Assembly (NCBI RefSeq): GCF_019285775.1
Contig: NZ_CP079105.1
Coordinates: forward strand, 124,001 to 188,000
Source of the DNA: Skermania piniformis
Lineage (GTDB): Bacteria > Actinomycetota > Actinomycetes > Mycobacteriales > Mycobacteriaceae
Length of the DNA stretch: 64,000 nt
Direction: 5' to 3'
Shown here: positions 26,095-35,168 of the stretch, one piece after another
Position numbering within the stretch: position 1 is the first letter of the stretch
How the letters are laid out: each line of letters starts with the position of its first letter
Notes under the pieces: generated by a model
What the model was told of the DNA's origin: nothing
Database searches by the model: none
What the model saw: the letters and a program-made list of their open reading frames with translations, nothing else
Position numbers and translations under genes: made by a program

Positions 26095-28398
26095 ATGAGC
26101 GTCTTCACCATGTCGACGCACGCCCACGGCCAGCATGTTCGGCCCGGCCATAGCACGATGTACTGGCTGGCCCATGTGGTTACTGTCGGGTTGGTCGTCG
26201 GTTATCTGGTGCTGACCGTGCCCGGTGCCAACCCGGCGGGCTTTCCGCTGTGGGAAGCGGTCTGGCTGAACCTGGCTACACTTGCTGCCGCGTTGCTCTG
26301 CTGGATACGTGGCCGGCGCGGTCCACTCCGACTGGCCTGGAAGCTGGTCGCGCTGGGGATTGCCGCGCAGGTGATCGGGGATCAGACCTGGCAACTGCTG
26401 GTCATGCATCACGTGCCGCGGCCGCCCGTATCCCTGGCCGACCCGTTCTGGCTGGCGTATTACCCGCTGATCGCCGGTGCCTTGATCGTGATCGTGCGCA
26501 GTCGGTTGGCCGAAGTGTCGGCGGCGCGCATCCTGGATGGTCTGCTCGCCGGGCTGGCTACCGCCACCTTGGTGATCATCGTGGTGTTCCCGGCCGTGCT
26601 CCAGCACATCGACAACCAACCGCTGCGGGCCGCGGTGAGTCTGGTCTACCCGGTGCTCGACGTGCTGCTGCTGTCGGTCGCGCTGGCCACCGTGTCGGTG
26701 TTCGGCTGGCGACCACCGCGCTCGGTCTGGTGGCTGTGCGGTGCGACCGCGACCTGGACGCTGTTCGATTGCATCTACAACGTGCAAGCGGCCGACGGGA
26801 AGTATGTCGCGGGCAGTTGGGTGGACGTGATCGGGCTGTTTGCGGCGTTGCTGGCCGCGCTGGCACCCGGCTGGCCGCAGCCCGCGACGGTGCCGACCTA
26901 CCCGCGCTGGCTCCCCTTCGCCGCGCCGTTCTTCGCCACCTCGTCGGCGCTGGTGGTGCTGTTGGTCGACAGTGTCGCGCACGTGCCGCCGATTGCGTCC
27001 TACCTGACCGCGGCCACCGTCGCCGCCTCGTTGGCCCGGCTCGCCACCGCGGTCGGCGACGCACTTCGCGCCGGCGAACACGAGTTCCTGGCGCTCACCG
27101 ACGACCTGACCGGGCTGCCCAACCGACGCAGTCTCTACGAGCAGGCGCGCACCCTGCTGCCCGAGCCGGGCGAACCGCCCGGACCGCCGGTGGCGTTGCT
27201 GCTGCTGGATCTGGACCACTTCAAAGACGTCAACGATTCGCTCGGGCACGCCGCCGGTGACCTGTTACTCCGCACCGTCGCGGCCCGGCTGACCAGCCGG
27301 CTGCGGCGGGAGGACGTCCTGGTTCGGCTCGGCGGCGACGAGTTCGCCCTGTTGCTGCCAGATTGCGGACCGAGCGAGGCGCTGGCGGTCGGGTCCGATC
27401 TACGCGCGGTACTGGACGAACCGGTGGTGCTCGACGACGTGCGGGTGCAGGTCGGCGGCAGCATCGGGATCGCGTTGTCCCCGACCCACGGGACCGACAT
27501 CGCAACCCTGCTCCGGCTGGCCGACATCGCGATGTACCGGGCGAAGGCCGGGCCGCACAGCTGCCAGATCTACGACCCGGCACCGTTGCCGGCGATCAGC
27601 GAGGTGGACAGCGGCAACCGGGCGAACACCCGGGCGGACATGCTGCTGCTGGAGCAGTTGCGTACCGCGATCGGTAAGCGCCAGCTCGCGGTGTTCTACC
27701 AGCCGCAGGTCCGGTTGGATACCGGGAAGATCATCGGCGTCGAGGCGCTGGTGCGCTGGCCGCACCCGGAACACGGTCTGCTGTCGCCGGACAAGTTCTT
27801 GCCCCTGGTGCATCAGAACCGGTTGATGCAGGCGATGACCAACGCGGTGCTCGACATCGCGCTCGACGACGCCGCGGTGTTCTACCAGGCCGGGCATCGA
27901 ATCCCGGTCTCGGTGAATCTGTTCCCGCCTTCGTTCGGCGACGTCGACCTGCCGAACCGGATCGCCGCCGAACTCGCCCGGCGGGGGCTGCCGCCGGCGG
28001 CGCTCGACGTGGAGATCACCGAGCAGTTCATGTTCGGCGACCCGCGGCGGGCTCGGGTGGTGCTCGATCAACTGCATGCCCAAGGTGTGGGGATCGCCGT
28101 CGACGACTTCGGTACCGGATACTCGGCGTTGTCGTATCTCTACGATCTGGCGATCGATCACGTGAAGCTGGACCGCTCGTTCATCGAGCCGATCACCCAC
28201 GATCCCCGGGCGGCAGCGATCACCCGGTCGGTGATCGAGCTGGCACACACCATCGGGATGACCGCGATCGCCGAGGGCGTCGAGGACTCGATCACCGCGG
28301 CGCTGCTCACCGACTTCGGCTGTGATCACGCGCAGGGGTACTACTACCACAAGCCGATGCCGTACGACGATCTGATGGATCTGCTTGCCCGGTCCTGA
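26095..28398 (+). CDS. Membrane-anchored diguanylate cyclase/phosphodiesterase (GGDEF-EAL)
   Basis: A 767-residue protein. The N-terminal third has roughly nine membrane helices. The GGDEF domain has TDDLTGLPNRRSL, LLDLDHFKDVND and an intact GGDEF. An RxxD inhibitory site (RRED) is five residues ahead of GGDEF, so product inhibition is expected. The EAL domain has VEALVRW, SVNLFPPSF, ITEQ, DDFGTGYSAL, KLDRSF and AEGVED. Both activities are plausible. It is the most canonical of the five in the window. ATG 26095 and ATG 26110 are both possible; GTG 26056 is less likely. Confidence 0.9.
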   Translation: MSVFTMSTHAHGQHVRPGHSTMYWLAHVVTVGLVVGYLVLTVPGANPAGFPLWEAVWLNLATLAAALLCWIRGRRGPLRLAWKLVALGIAAQVIGDQTWQLLVMHHVPRPPVSLADPFWLAYYPLIAGALIVIVRSRLAEVSAARILDGLLAGLATATLVIIVVFPAVLQHIDNQPLRAAVSLVYPVLDVLLLSVALATVSVFGWRPPRSVWWLCGATATWTLFDCIYNVQAADGKYVAGSWVDVIGLFAALLAALAPGWPQPATVPTYPRWLPFAAPFFATSSALVVLLVDSVAHVPPIASYLTAATVAASLARLATAVGDALRAGEHEFLALTDDLTGLPNRRSLYEQARTLLPEPGEPPGPPVALLLLDLDHFKDVNDSLGHAAGDLLLRTVAARLTSRLRREDVLVRLGGDEFALLLPDCGPSEALAVGSDLRAVLDEPVVLDDVRVQVGGSIGIALSPTHGTDIATLLRLADIAMYRAKAGPHSCQIYDPAPLPAISEVDSGNRANTRADMLLLEQLRTAIGKRQLAVFYQPQVRLDTGKIIGVEALVRWPHPEHGLLSPDKFLPLVHQNRLMQAMTNAVLDIALDDAAVFYQAGHRIPVSVNLFPPSFGDVDLPNRIAAELARRGLPPAALDVEITEQFMFGDPRRARVVLDQLHAQGVGIAVDDFGTGYSALSYLYDLAIDHVKLDRSFIEPITHDPRAAAITRSVIELAHTIGMTAIAEGVEDSITAALLTDFGCDHAQGYYYHKPMPYDDLMDLLARS

Positions 28399-28456
28399 CC
28401 GGCGGCGTGCTGACCGGTTCGGAAAACGTGTCGGTGGGTCGTGATGCAATAGGTAT

Positions 28457-29911
28457 ATGACCGCAGCCAGTGCTTTTGCTCCCGGTATCGGGTTTGGTGT
28501 TGGTTCTGCGCGGGTGGTGTTGGCGGGGTTGCGGGCCAACCGGGCGGCGGCGGAGCGGGTCGCGGTGGAGCGGGCCGAGTTGACGGTCGAGTGGTGTCGT
28601 TGGCATGCGCCGGTGGGTGATAGCGAGGTGGATCGGTTCGGGGTGGGGTGGGTCACCCCGGGTGGTGCGGGTTCGCCGGAGGTGGGCGAGGCTGCGGTTG
28701 CGGAGTTGGCGGTCGCGTTGCGGCATTCGACCGAGTCCGGGATGTCGTATGTCGGGGCGGTGCTCGAAGTCTGCTATCGGTTGCCGCGTCTGTGGGAACG
28801 AGTCAAGGCCGGGCAGACGCCGTGGTGGCGAGCGCGGCGGATCGCCGATGCCACTATCGGCTTGTCGCTGGAGGCGGCCGCGTTTGTCGACGAGCGGCTC
28901 GCCGCCTGTGCGGGGACGGTGTCGTGGGCGCAGTTGGATCGGTTGGTCGAGGAAGCCCGGATCCTGGCCGACCCGGACGCTGCGAAAGAAGAGCTCGCCA
29001 TTGATACCCGCAGGGTGGAGATCGACACCCGCACGGTGAGTTTGACCGGCACGGTCCGGATCGAGGGCGAGTTGGATTTGACCGATGCGGTGGACCTGAA
29101 CCACGCCCTGTCCGATATCGCCGACGATTTGGCGGCCTGTGGCAGCACCGACAGCCTGGATGCGCGGCGCTCGACCGCGTTGGGTGAACTCGCGCGCCGG
29201 CAACCCGGATTGCCGTTCGACGCAACAGAACCCACACCAGAACCCGTAGCGGCAGAGCCGTCGCGGGAGCCGGTCCCGTCGCTGGCGGAGATGGCTGTGG
29301 CGGCACCGGCTGCGTTGCGCCGTCGCAGGCCGCGTGATGTTCAGTTGCATGTGTATATCAGCGCTGATCAGCTCGCCGGTTCCGGTGGCCCCCTGGGCCG
29401 GGTCGACTCCCCGTCACCGACCCCGGTGAGTATCGAGGCGATCCGGGCTTGGTGCGGCAGCCCGGACGCGAACGTGACCGTCCGGCCGGTGCTGGACCTC
29501 GCCGAACACGTCCAGACCGATGCGTATCAGATCCCGGACCGGCTGCGCGAACAGGTCGTGCAGACCAGCAACACGTGTGTGTTCCCGTACTGCAACCGCC
29601 CCGCCCGCGGCTGCGACCTCGACCACACCCACCCGCATGACCAGGGCGGGCCCACCAGCAGCGACAACCTCGCCCCACTCTGCCGAAAACACCACCGGCT
29701 CAAAGGAAACCGCGGTTGGCGCTACCGACGCCGCAGCCCCGGTACTTACCTGTGGACCACGCCGGCCGGCGGGATCTACCTGCGCGACGGCACCGGCACC
29801 ATCGACCTCACCCCACCCGGCAACCCCCCGCCCCGACCACCAGATTCTCCGGTGCTCCATCGAGTGGGTCGGCCGCCGCCCACACCGGACGACGAACCGC
29901 CACCCTTCTGA
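28457..29911 (+). CDS. 13E12-repeat family protein: DUF222 plus HNH endonuclease domain
   Basis: A 484-residue protein of the actinobacterial 13E12/DUF222 family. The N-terminal DUF222 region is alpha-helical and the C-terminus has an HNH nuclease fold: CVFPYCNRPARGCDLDHTHP, then GGPTSSDNLAPLCRKHHRLK. The Cys pairs bind a structural zinc and the His/Asn residues form the active site. The family is repeated in many actinobacterial genomes, and a mobile or defence role is suspected but unproven. Synonymous codon choice changes inside the gene, from G/T-ending in the 5' half to C/A-ending in the HNH half. Confidence 0.88.
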   Translation: MTAASAFAPGIGFGVGSARVVLAGLRANRAAAERVAVERAELTVEWCRWHAPVGDSEVDRFGVGWVTPGGAGSPEVGEAAVAELAVALRHSTESGMSYVGAVLEVCYRLPRLWERVKAGQTPWWRARRIADATIGLSLEAAAFVDERLAACAGTVSWAQLDRLVEEARILADPDAAKEELAIDTRRVEIDTRTVSLTGTVRIEGELDLTDAVDLNHALSDIADDLAACGSTDSLDARRSTALGELARRQPGLPFDATEPTPEPVAAEPSREPVPSLAEMAVAAPAALRRRRPRDVQLHVYISADQLAGSGGPLGRVDSPSPTPVSIEAIRAWCGSPDANVTVRPVLDLAEHVQTDAYQIPDRLREQVVQTSNTCVFPYCNRPARGCDLDHTHPHDQGGPTSSDNLAPLCRKHHRLKGNRGWRYRRRSPGTYLWTTPAGGIYLRDGTGTIDLTPPGNPPPRPPDSPVLHRVGRPPPTPDDEPPPF

Positions 29912-29942
29912 ACCCCGATCGGTCGATCGAGGTTCAGAAGGG
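29903..29942. terminator. Hairpin over the HNH gene stop codon
   Basis: CCCTTCTGAACC and GGTTCAGAAGGG form a perfect 12-bp stem around a 16-base loop that itself contains CGATCG palindromes. The left arm includes the stop codon. There is no U-tract, which is common for actinobacterial terminators. It also separates this gene from the convergent hydrolase gene. Confidence 0.6.
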
Positions 29943-29952
29943 CAGTGTCAAT

Positions 29953-30054
29953 TACGCCGGCTCGCCGGCAATGTCCCTACGCCGGCTCGCCGGCAGTGTT
30001 GATCAGGCCGGCCCCGCCAGCAGTGTTGATCAGGCCGGCCCCGCCAGCAGTGTG
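29953..30054. repeat. Short tandem repeats across the 3' end of the CocE gene
   Basis: TACGCCGGCTCGCCGGCA occurs at 29953-29970 and again at 29978-29995. A 27-bp unit then occurs twice in perfect tandem (29994-30020 and 30021-30047) and begins a third time. The second 27-bp copy contains the stop codon of the hydrolase gene, so the outer copies are untranslated duplicates of its 3' end. Confidence 0.8.
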
Positions 30055-32030
30055 ACGAAGCTCGGCGCCGACGGGTCGAGCTGCACGTGCTGCGGCAGCA
30101 GCGCGCTGTCGTTCAACAACGGACGCAGCGGCAGGCCTTTGGGGAAGTTGCTGGCGAACACGTCCACCCGGAATCGATGGCCCGGCGCCAGGATCGCGTC
30201 GGTCGGGGTGAGCCCGATGTCGAGCGCGGTCGGCCGGCCGGGCACTACCGGTTGCCGGGTGGCAAGCGACAGATGCGGGACCGGGTTGAGGTAGTCGCCG
30301 TTCGAGGCGCGCTCGGCCCGCGAATCGTCCACCGCGCGCAGCGAGGCGACCAGCTGGCCGGTGGACAGCACGGTCGACCGGCCGTCCGGAGCGACGTCGT
30401 TCAACGTCGCCGTCCAGTAGCCGTCGGGCGCGTCGAGCACGGTGTTCAGGTGCACATTCACGTAGCCGGAGACGGCGGTGGGCCGGTCGACCGGCGCGCT
30501 GGTGAACGTCAGCCCGTTCAGTTCGTGTGGCCGGGCATCCTCGGCGCAGCCGACCAGGATCGCCGTCAGCCCGGCGCTCTCGATCGCGGAATCCCGCGAG
30601 CACACGCTCATCACGCCCGGACCGACGGTCAGCCGTGCCGAGTCGGCCGGAGCCGTCGCGCTGAGGCTGCCGTCGTGCAGGCTGGTCGAGGTGGTGCCAC
30701 TGGGCGCGGCGCCCAGATACAGCCGCTGCGGTTCCACTCCCGGCCGCGGGTAGTCGGCGGCCGTTGTCCAGCCGCCACCCAGCTGCCACATCGTCACCGG
30801 CCCGTACCGGTCGATGCCGTTGTCGATTCCCTTGAGCCAGTGGTCGAACCAGGCGCGCTGCAGCACGTCCCAGCGGGGTGGCTCGCCGGGCCGGCCGGCG
30901 TTCGCGCCACCGTTGATGTGGTAGGTCCGGTCCATCAGGAGCTGCTTCTGACCGGGTGGCAACTGCGCCTTCCGGTAGATATCCGGCTCGGTGTTGGTGA
31001 ACAGGTCATGCCAGCCGCCGACGACGAACGTCGGCACCCGGACCTGGTCCATCGGGGTGAGCCAGTCCTCGCGCAGCCGACTCTGGTCGTCCAGCAGCGC
31101 CTGCAACTCCGGCGGCGCCTGGTCGACATTCATGGTGGCGAGCGCTTGATACACCACGTCGAGGAAGGTGAACGGGCTGGACAATCGGTCCCGCACCCAC
31201 ACCGGATCGAGCCGGCCCAGTGCCGCGGAGAGTACGTCCGGCGCCAGCTTGAGGGTATTGACCAGGATCAGCCAGGGCAGGATGAAGCCGAAACCGAGCG
31301 CACCGCCGGTGGCGGCCACGTCCCGGATCAGGTCGGCACCCGGTTCGGCCGGGAAGATCGCCTTCAGCGCCGCCGGGTTCTTGCTGGCCGCCTGCACCTG
31401 GTTGATCCCGGAGTACGACAAGCCGCTCATCCCGACCTTGCCGTCCGACCACGACTGCCGGCTCGCCCAGTCGATCACTTCGACGGTGTCCTGCTGCTCA
31501 CGCTGCCCCAGGACCTGCCACGTGCCCTGGGAAAAGCCGGTACCCCGCACGTCGACCACCACCTGGGTGTAGCCGCTCTCGACCAACTTGCGATCCACGG
31601 TGAAAGTGCGGGGCAAACCGCCACCGAGCGCTTTGGTCAGGTCGGTGAACCCGCTCAATCCGGTGCCGGCGAGATCGAAGCCGCGGAAGAAATCGACCAG
31701 CGCATCGGACAGCACCGGCAACGACAACACCGAGTCGGTCATCATCGAGATCAGCTTGGTGTACGGCGTCATGTTCACGATCACCGGCGTGGGCCCGGTG
31801 GCTCCGGCAGGCCGGTAGATATTGGCCTTGAGCACGGTGCCGTCGCTCATCGTGATCGGCACGTCCCACTCGATGGTCACCCCGGAGTACCGAGATGGCC
31901 CGTCGACCGCGGCGGTCCATGCGGCGCCGTTCGGCCCGCCGTCCGGCGCCGCCTGGGCGCTCGGTGCGGCGACTGCCAACAACGTGCCGGCAAGCAGCAA
32001 CGTCGACAGTCGACGAATACCGGTGCCCAT
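30030..32030 (-). CDS. Secreted CocE/NonD-family hydrolase (peptidase S15)
   Basis: A 666-residue exported alpha/beta hydrolase. The start has a Sec signal (RRLSTLLLAGTLLAVAAPSAQA) and GAGGAG seven bases ahead. The nucleophile elbow is GLSYSG in KVGMSGLSYSGINQ. An Asp in GGWHDLF and a His in TYHINGG probably complete the triad. The C-terminal third is the beta-rich X-Pro dipeptidyl-peptidase C domain. Likely substrates are esters, amides or acylated peptides outside the cell. Confidence 0.85.
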   Translation of the reverse strand: MGTGIRRLSTLLLAGTLLAVAAPSAQAAPDGGPNGAAWTAAVDGPSRYSGVTIEWDVPITMSDGTVLKANIYRPAGATGPTPVIVNMTPYTKLISMMTDSVLSLPVLSDALVDFFRGFDLAGTGLSGFTDLTKALGGGLPRTFTVDRKLVESGYTQVVVDVRGTGFSQGTWQVLGQREQQDTVEVIDWASRQSWSDGKVGMSGLSYSGINQVQAASKNPAALKAIFPAEPGADLIRDVAATGGALGFGFILPWLILVNTLKLAPDVLSAALGRLDPVWVRDRLSSPFTFLDVVYQALATMNVDQAPPELQALLDDQSRLREDWLTPMDQVRVPTFVVGGWHDLFTNTEPDIYRKAQLPPGQKQLLMDRTYHINGGANAGRPGEPPRWDVLQRAWFDHWLKGIDNGIDRYGPVTMWQLGGGWTTAADYPRPGVEPQRLYLGAAPSGTTSTSLHDGSLSATAPADSARLTVGPGVMSVCSRDSAIESAGLTAILVGCAEDARPHELNGLTFTSAPVDRPTAVSGYVNVHLNTVLDAPDGYWTATLNDVAPDGRSTVLSTGQLVASLRAVDDSRAERASNGDYLNPVPHLSLATRQPVVPGRPTALDIGLTPTDAILAPGHRFRVDVFASNFPKGLPLRPLLNDSALLPQHVQLDPSAPSFVTLLAGPA

Positions 32031-32175
32031 CACTCGACTCCTCGTGGATTGCCTGTAGTAGGGATCGCGATTCGATCTCGATAGGGCACCATATTCGTAG
32101 CGCCCCGAGTCGGGTGCGGATTCGCCGCATCCGGCCGAATCCAGGTACGCCGAACGGACATTTCGGCGGCGGCCG

Positions 32176-32757
32176 TCAGCTCGGGTCGGTGCCGCGGAGC
32201 GCGGTGAGCCAGAGGACGAACGCCGCCGCAACGATCGTTGCTCCGGCAAACGTGGCGCCGCCACCGCCGGTCAGGTAGACCCAGCCGAGGCCGGCCACCG
32301 GAGCTCCTACCGCCGGCTGCGCATCCAGCAGCAGCCGGCGCGGCCAGCGGCTTGCAACGGTCGCCCGAGCCGCACCGTCGGGGTCCGGCCGGCTCGGGTT
32401 CTCCCGCAGCCGACCGATCGGTTCCCGGGTGCGCGTTCGCCCGGACGGATAGCTGCGAGCCGGCAAGCCGGCGATCAGTGCCGGGTCGTAGTAGACCGGC
32501 GTCCAGCGGCGGTCACCGACCAGCCAGGACCGGGCGACGAGCCGGTGCTGTTGCCGCACGCGGATCGTGCCCGGCGCCGGTGCGGCCGCCCGAGCCAGGG
32601 CGTAACCCAACCGGAATCCGGCGCCGCCGAGCACCGCCACGATGACCGTGACCAGCGCCGCAGCACCGTCCGGGCCCGCCGTGGGGAGGAGCGACGCGGC
32701 CAGCCCGACCGTCCCGACGCTCACCGCCAGCGGATACCGGAGCGGCCCCGGGATCAC
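32176..32757 (-). CDS. Hypothetical membrane protein
   Basis: A 193-residue protein I do not recognise. Two hydrophobic helices near the N-terminus (YPLAVSVGTVGLAASLL, ALVTVIVAVLGGAGFRLGYAL) are followed by a basic soluble loop with WLVGDRRWTPVYYDPAL, and there are two more helices at the C-terminus. It starts 10 bp after the stop of the peptide-binding lipoprotein gene and is probably the last gene of that operon. The GTG start is inferred from position. Confidence 0.65.
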   Translation of the reverse strand: MIPGPLRYPLAVSVGTVGLAASLLPTAGPDGAAALVTVIVAVLGGAGFRLGYALARAAAPAPGTIRVRQQHRLVARSWLVGDRRWTPVYYDPALIAGLPARSYPSGRTRTREPIGRLRENPSRPDPDGAARATVASRWPRRLLLDAQPAVGAPVAGLGWVYLTGGGGATFAGATIVAAAFVLWLTALRGTDPS

Positions 32758-32767
32758 CCGCGTCCGC

Positions 32768-34444
32768 TCACTTCGTGAAGCCGACCTCGGTGTAGTCCGC
32801 GCCGGCCAACCCGAACGCCCCGTAGTTGGCCAGGTTGTCCCGGACCGCGACGTTGCCGGCCGACTGGGTGAGCGGGATCGAGTGCCCCTCCTCGAAGATC
32901 ATCCGATCCGCTCGGTTGGCCATCTGGATCGCCTTGGCCGGATCCAGCTCGGACAAGGTGTCTTCGATCAGCTGGTTCAGCTCGGGCGAGCCGATCCGGG
33001 CCTTGTTGCTCTGCAGGTCGTCGGGATAGTAGGCGTAGATCTGCCGCAGTGCGGCCAGCGGCTGGAATCCGCCCGACCAGGAGAAACTGGCCAGCTCGAA
33101 ATTGCCCGGATCGATCACGTCGGTGAACAGGCCGGTCCCCGGGAAGGTCTGGATCTCGGTCTTGACCCCTACCTTCGCCAGATTCTGCTGGGCGATCTGC
33201 GCCGACCGCACCCAGGTGTCCTGCTGGTACATGACGTGCCGCAGCACCAGCTTGCGGCCGTCCTTCTCCCGGATACCGTCGGAACCCGGCGTCCAGCCGA
33301 GCGCATCCAGTTCCCGTGCGGCTTTGTCCGGGTCGTAACCGATCGGCTCGGCATTGTCCTGGTAGCCCTGCTGGCCCTCCAGGAAGATGTGGTTGTTCAG
33401 CGGGTGCGGATCGGTGACCAGGCCGTTCAGGATCGCGGTGGCGATGCCTTGGCGGTCGATCGCCTTGCCGATCGCCACCCGCAGCTTCGGGTCGGCCAGC
33501 AGCGCGCCGGGCGCGCCGTTGAAGGTGTATTGCGACCAGCGATTCGCGGGCGCGTGCCGGACCTGGATGCCGGCCGAGCCCTGCGCGGTCTTCACCTCGT
33601 CCAGGCTGGACCCCAGCTCCACCGCGTCCAGCTCGTTGTTCTGCAGTCCGGCCAGCTGGGCCGCGTGATTGAGCACGGTGAACGTGATGGTGTCCAGCTT
33701 CGGCGGCGTACCCCACCAAGCGGGGTCGCGCTCGAGCACGATCCGGTTGGCGCCCTTGTCCACCGACGCCAGCTTGAACGGGCCGGCGGTCACCGGCAGC
33801 CCGTTGCGCAGGCTGTCGTTGAACGCCTCGGGTGTGCTGGTGACCGATTTCGGCAACAGGGGCGAGAAGCTGCCCTGCCACTCGGCATAGTGCTTGCTGT
33901 AGGTGACGATCGCCTGCCGGTCGTCGGTTCCGCGTTCCACTTTGGCCACCCGGTCGAAGCCGGCATTGGCGGTGATCAGATAGCCCGGGTCGCGGCCGCT
34001 CAGCGCGTTCGCCTGGGCGGCCAGATCTTCCCAGGTGATCGGGGTGCCGTCGGACCAGTTCGCCTTGGGATTGATCGTGTAGCTGACCTGCTGCGGGTCG
34101 GTTCCGGTCAGCTGCACGTCGGTGAAGTAGTCGTGCCGGACCGAGAGCGCGCCGGACGCGTCCGGGGTCATGTCGCCGGGCAGCATGATCGTGGCCACCG
34201 ACGACGCTTCGCCGTCGCTGTCCACCTGCAGCGGATTGAACTGGGCGGGGAACCCGCTCAGGGCCAGGCGCAGGTTGCCGCCGTCGCGCAGCTCGGCCGG
34301 ATCCTTCGGGTTGATATCGCTGGTGTTGCCCAGCCCGGTCGCCCCGGCCCCGACGGCGCCGTCCTCCGACGCGTTACAGCCGCTGAGCATCAGCCCGGTA
34401 GCGAGCACCGGGACGACTATCCGGATCAGCCTGTGCGATCGCAT
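32768..34444 (-). CDS. ABC transporter substrate-binding lipoprotein (SBP family 5, DppA/OppA-like)
   Basis: A 558-residue extracytoplasmic peptide-binding protein. Its lipobox LSGC places the lipid-bearing Cys at residue 23. Family features include SYTINPKANWSDGTPITWEDL, the AAWWG-type DPAWWGTPPKLDTITF, and LRVAIGKAIDRQGIA. A GAGAG sits before the ATG at 34444. It is encoded away from the permeases: the matching permease and ATPase genes are at 41.2-45.7 kb, so this is either their distant partner or a paralogue. It is preceded by a small unknown gene 13 bp upstream. Confidence 0.88.
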   Translation of the reverse strand: MRSHRLIRIVVPVLATGLMLSGCNASEDGAVGAGATGLGNTSDINPKDPAELRDGGNLRLALSGFPAQFNPLQVDSDGEASSVATIMLPGDMTPDASGALSVRHDYFTDVQLTGTDPQQVSYTINPKANWSDGTPITWEDLAAQANALSGRDPGYLITANAGFDRVAKVERGTDDRQAIVTYSKHYAEWQGSFSPLLPKSVTSTPEAFNDSLRNGLPVTAGPFKLASVDKGANRIVLERDPAWWGTPPKLDTITFTVLNHAAQLAGLQNNELDAVELGSSLDEVKTAQGSAGIQVRHAPANRWSQYTFNGAPGALLADPKLRVAIGKAIDRQGIATAILNGLVTDPHPLNNHIFLEGQQGYQDNAEPIGYDPDKAARELDALGWTPGSDGIREKDGRKLVLRHVMYQQDTWVRSAQIAQQNLAKVGVKTEIQTFPGTGLFTDVIDPGNFELASFSWSGGFQPLAALRQIYAYYPDDLQSNKARIGSPELNQLIEDTLSELDPAKAIQMANRADRMIFEEGHSIPLTQSAGNVAVRDNLANYGAFGLAGADYTEVGFTK

Positions 34445-34457
34445 GTGAATCAATCTC

Positions 34458-35066
34458 TCATGAGAGTCGGTCGAGTGCTTCCCGGATCTGCGACACGGCC
34501 TCCGCGCCGCGCCAGAGCTGCTCCTCCGGCGAGGTTTCGAGGCTGTGCTGGGCGCGGCGCCAGTCTTGTTCCCAATAGCTGTCCAACACCGCGCGCAGGT
34601 GGTCCCAGGAACAGCCGAGTTCCTCGGTCAGCTGCGTCCGGAACTCGTCGTCGGTCGGCGCCTGCACGTCGAGCTGGTCGACCTCGCCTCGGTGCAGTGC
34701 GTCCAGTGCGGTGTCGTCGACCCCGTCCCGCTCGGTCCAGAACCGGGCCACCCGGCGGTGCCGCGGGTTCCATGCGGGCCATTCCCGGGGCCGGTAGCAC
34801 CATTCCAACGGTCGTTTGCCCAGTCGCAGCCGCTCGCGGACCCAGTCCAGCGCCGGCGGCTGGACCAGCCAGGGCAGTCCGGCGGCGGGCAGGTCGAGCA
34901 CCAGGATCACCGAGCCCCACTCCAGGATGTCGGCGGATTCCAACAGCTGGCCGCTCACCCACAGCTCCCGCAGCGGCCAGCCGATATCGGCATCACGCAA
35001 CCGCGCCGAGCTGGTCGCGGTGCTGGCAACCTCGGCGAGGTTACGGACCGCGGTCGAGCGCTTCAC
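34458..35066 (-). CDS. Hypothetical protein, first gene of the SBP operon
   Basis: A 202-residue, Trp- and Arg-rich soluble protein that I do not recognise (LEWCYRPREWPAWNPRHRRVARFW; C-terminal TEELGCSWDHLRAVLDSYWEQDWRR). It looks like a conserved actinobacterial protein without a named domain. The coding strand has normal codon use. Its stop is 13 bp before the start of the peptide-binding lipoprotein gene, so it is probably the first cistron of that transcript. Confidence 0.65.
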   Translation of the reverse strand: MKRSTAVRNLAEVASTATSSARLRDADIGWPLRELWVSGQLLESADILEWGSVILVLDLPAAGLPWLVQPPALDWVRERLRLGKRPLEWCYRPREWPAWNPRHRRVARFWTERDGVDDTALDALHRGEVDQLDVQAPTDDEFRTQLTEELGCSWDHLRAVLDSYWEQDWRRAQHSLETSPEEQLWRGAEAVSQIREALDRLS

Positions 35067-35168
35067 CGGCTCGATCTTGCCATCGTGTCGGCGCTGCGCG
35101 GTGTGCCGGGTCGTGCCGACCGAGCGCGGCGTGTTCGAGCCGTCTCGGAATTTTGCGGGCCGGGTGGG

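Noticed and set aside
27230-28656. Minus-strand open frames under the GGDEF-EAL and HNH genes
   Set aside because: They have no recognisable family and show shadow-type composition, while the plus-strand genes have full domains.
29953-30054. CRISPR-like array
   Set aside because: The repeats are adjacent with no unique spacers, there are only two copies of each, and they continue a coding region. They are simple tandem duplications.
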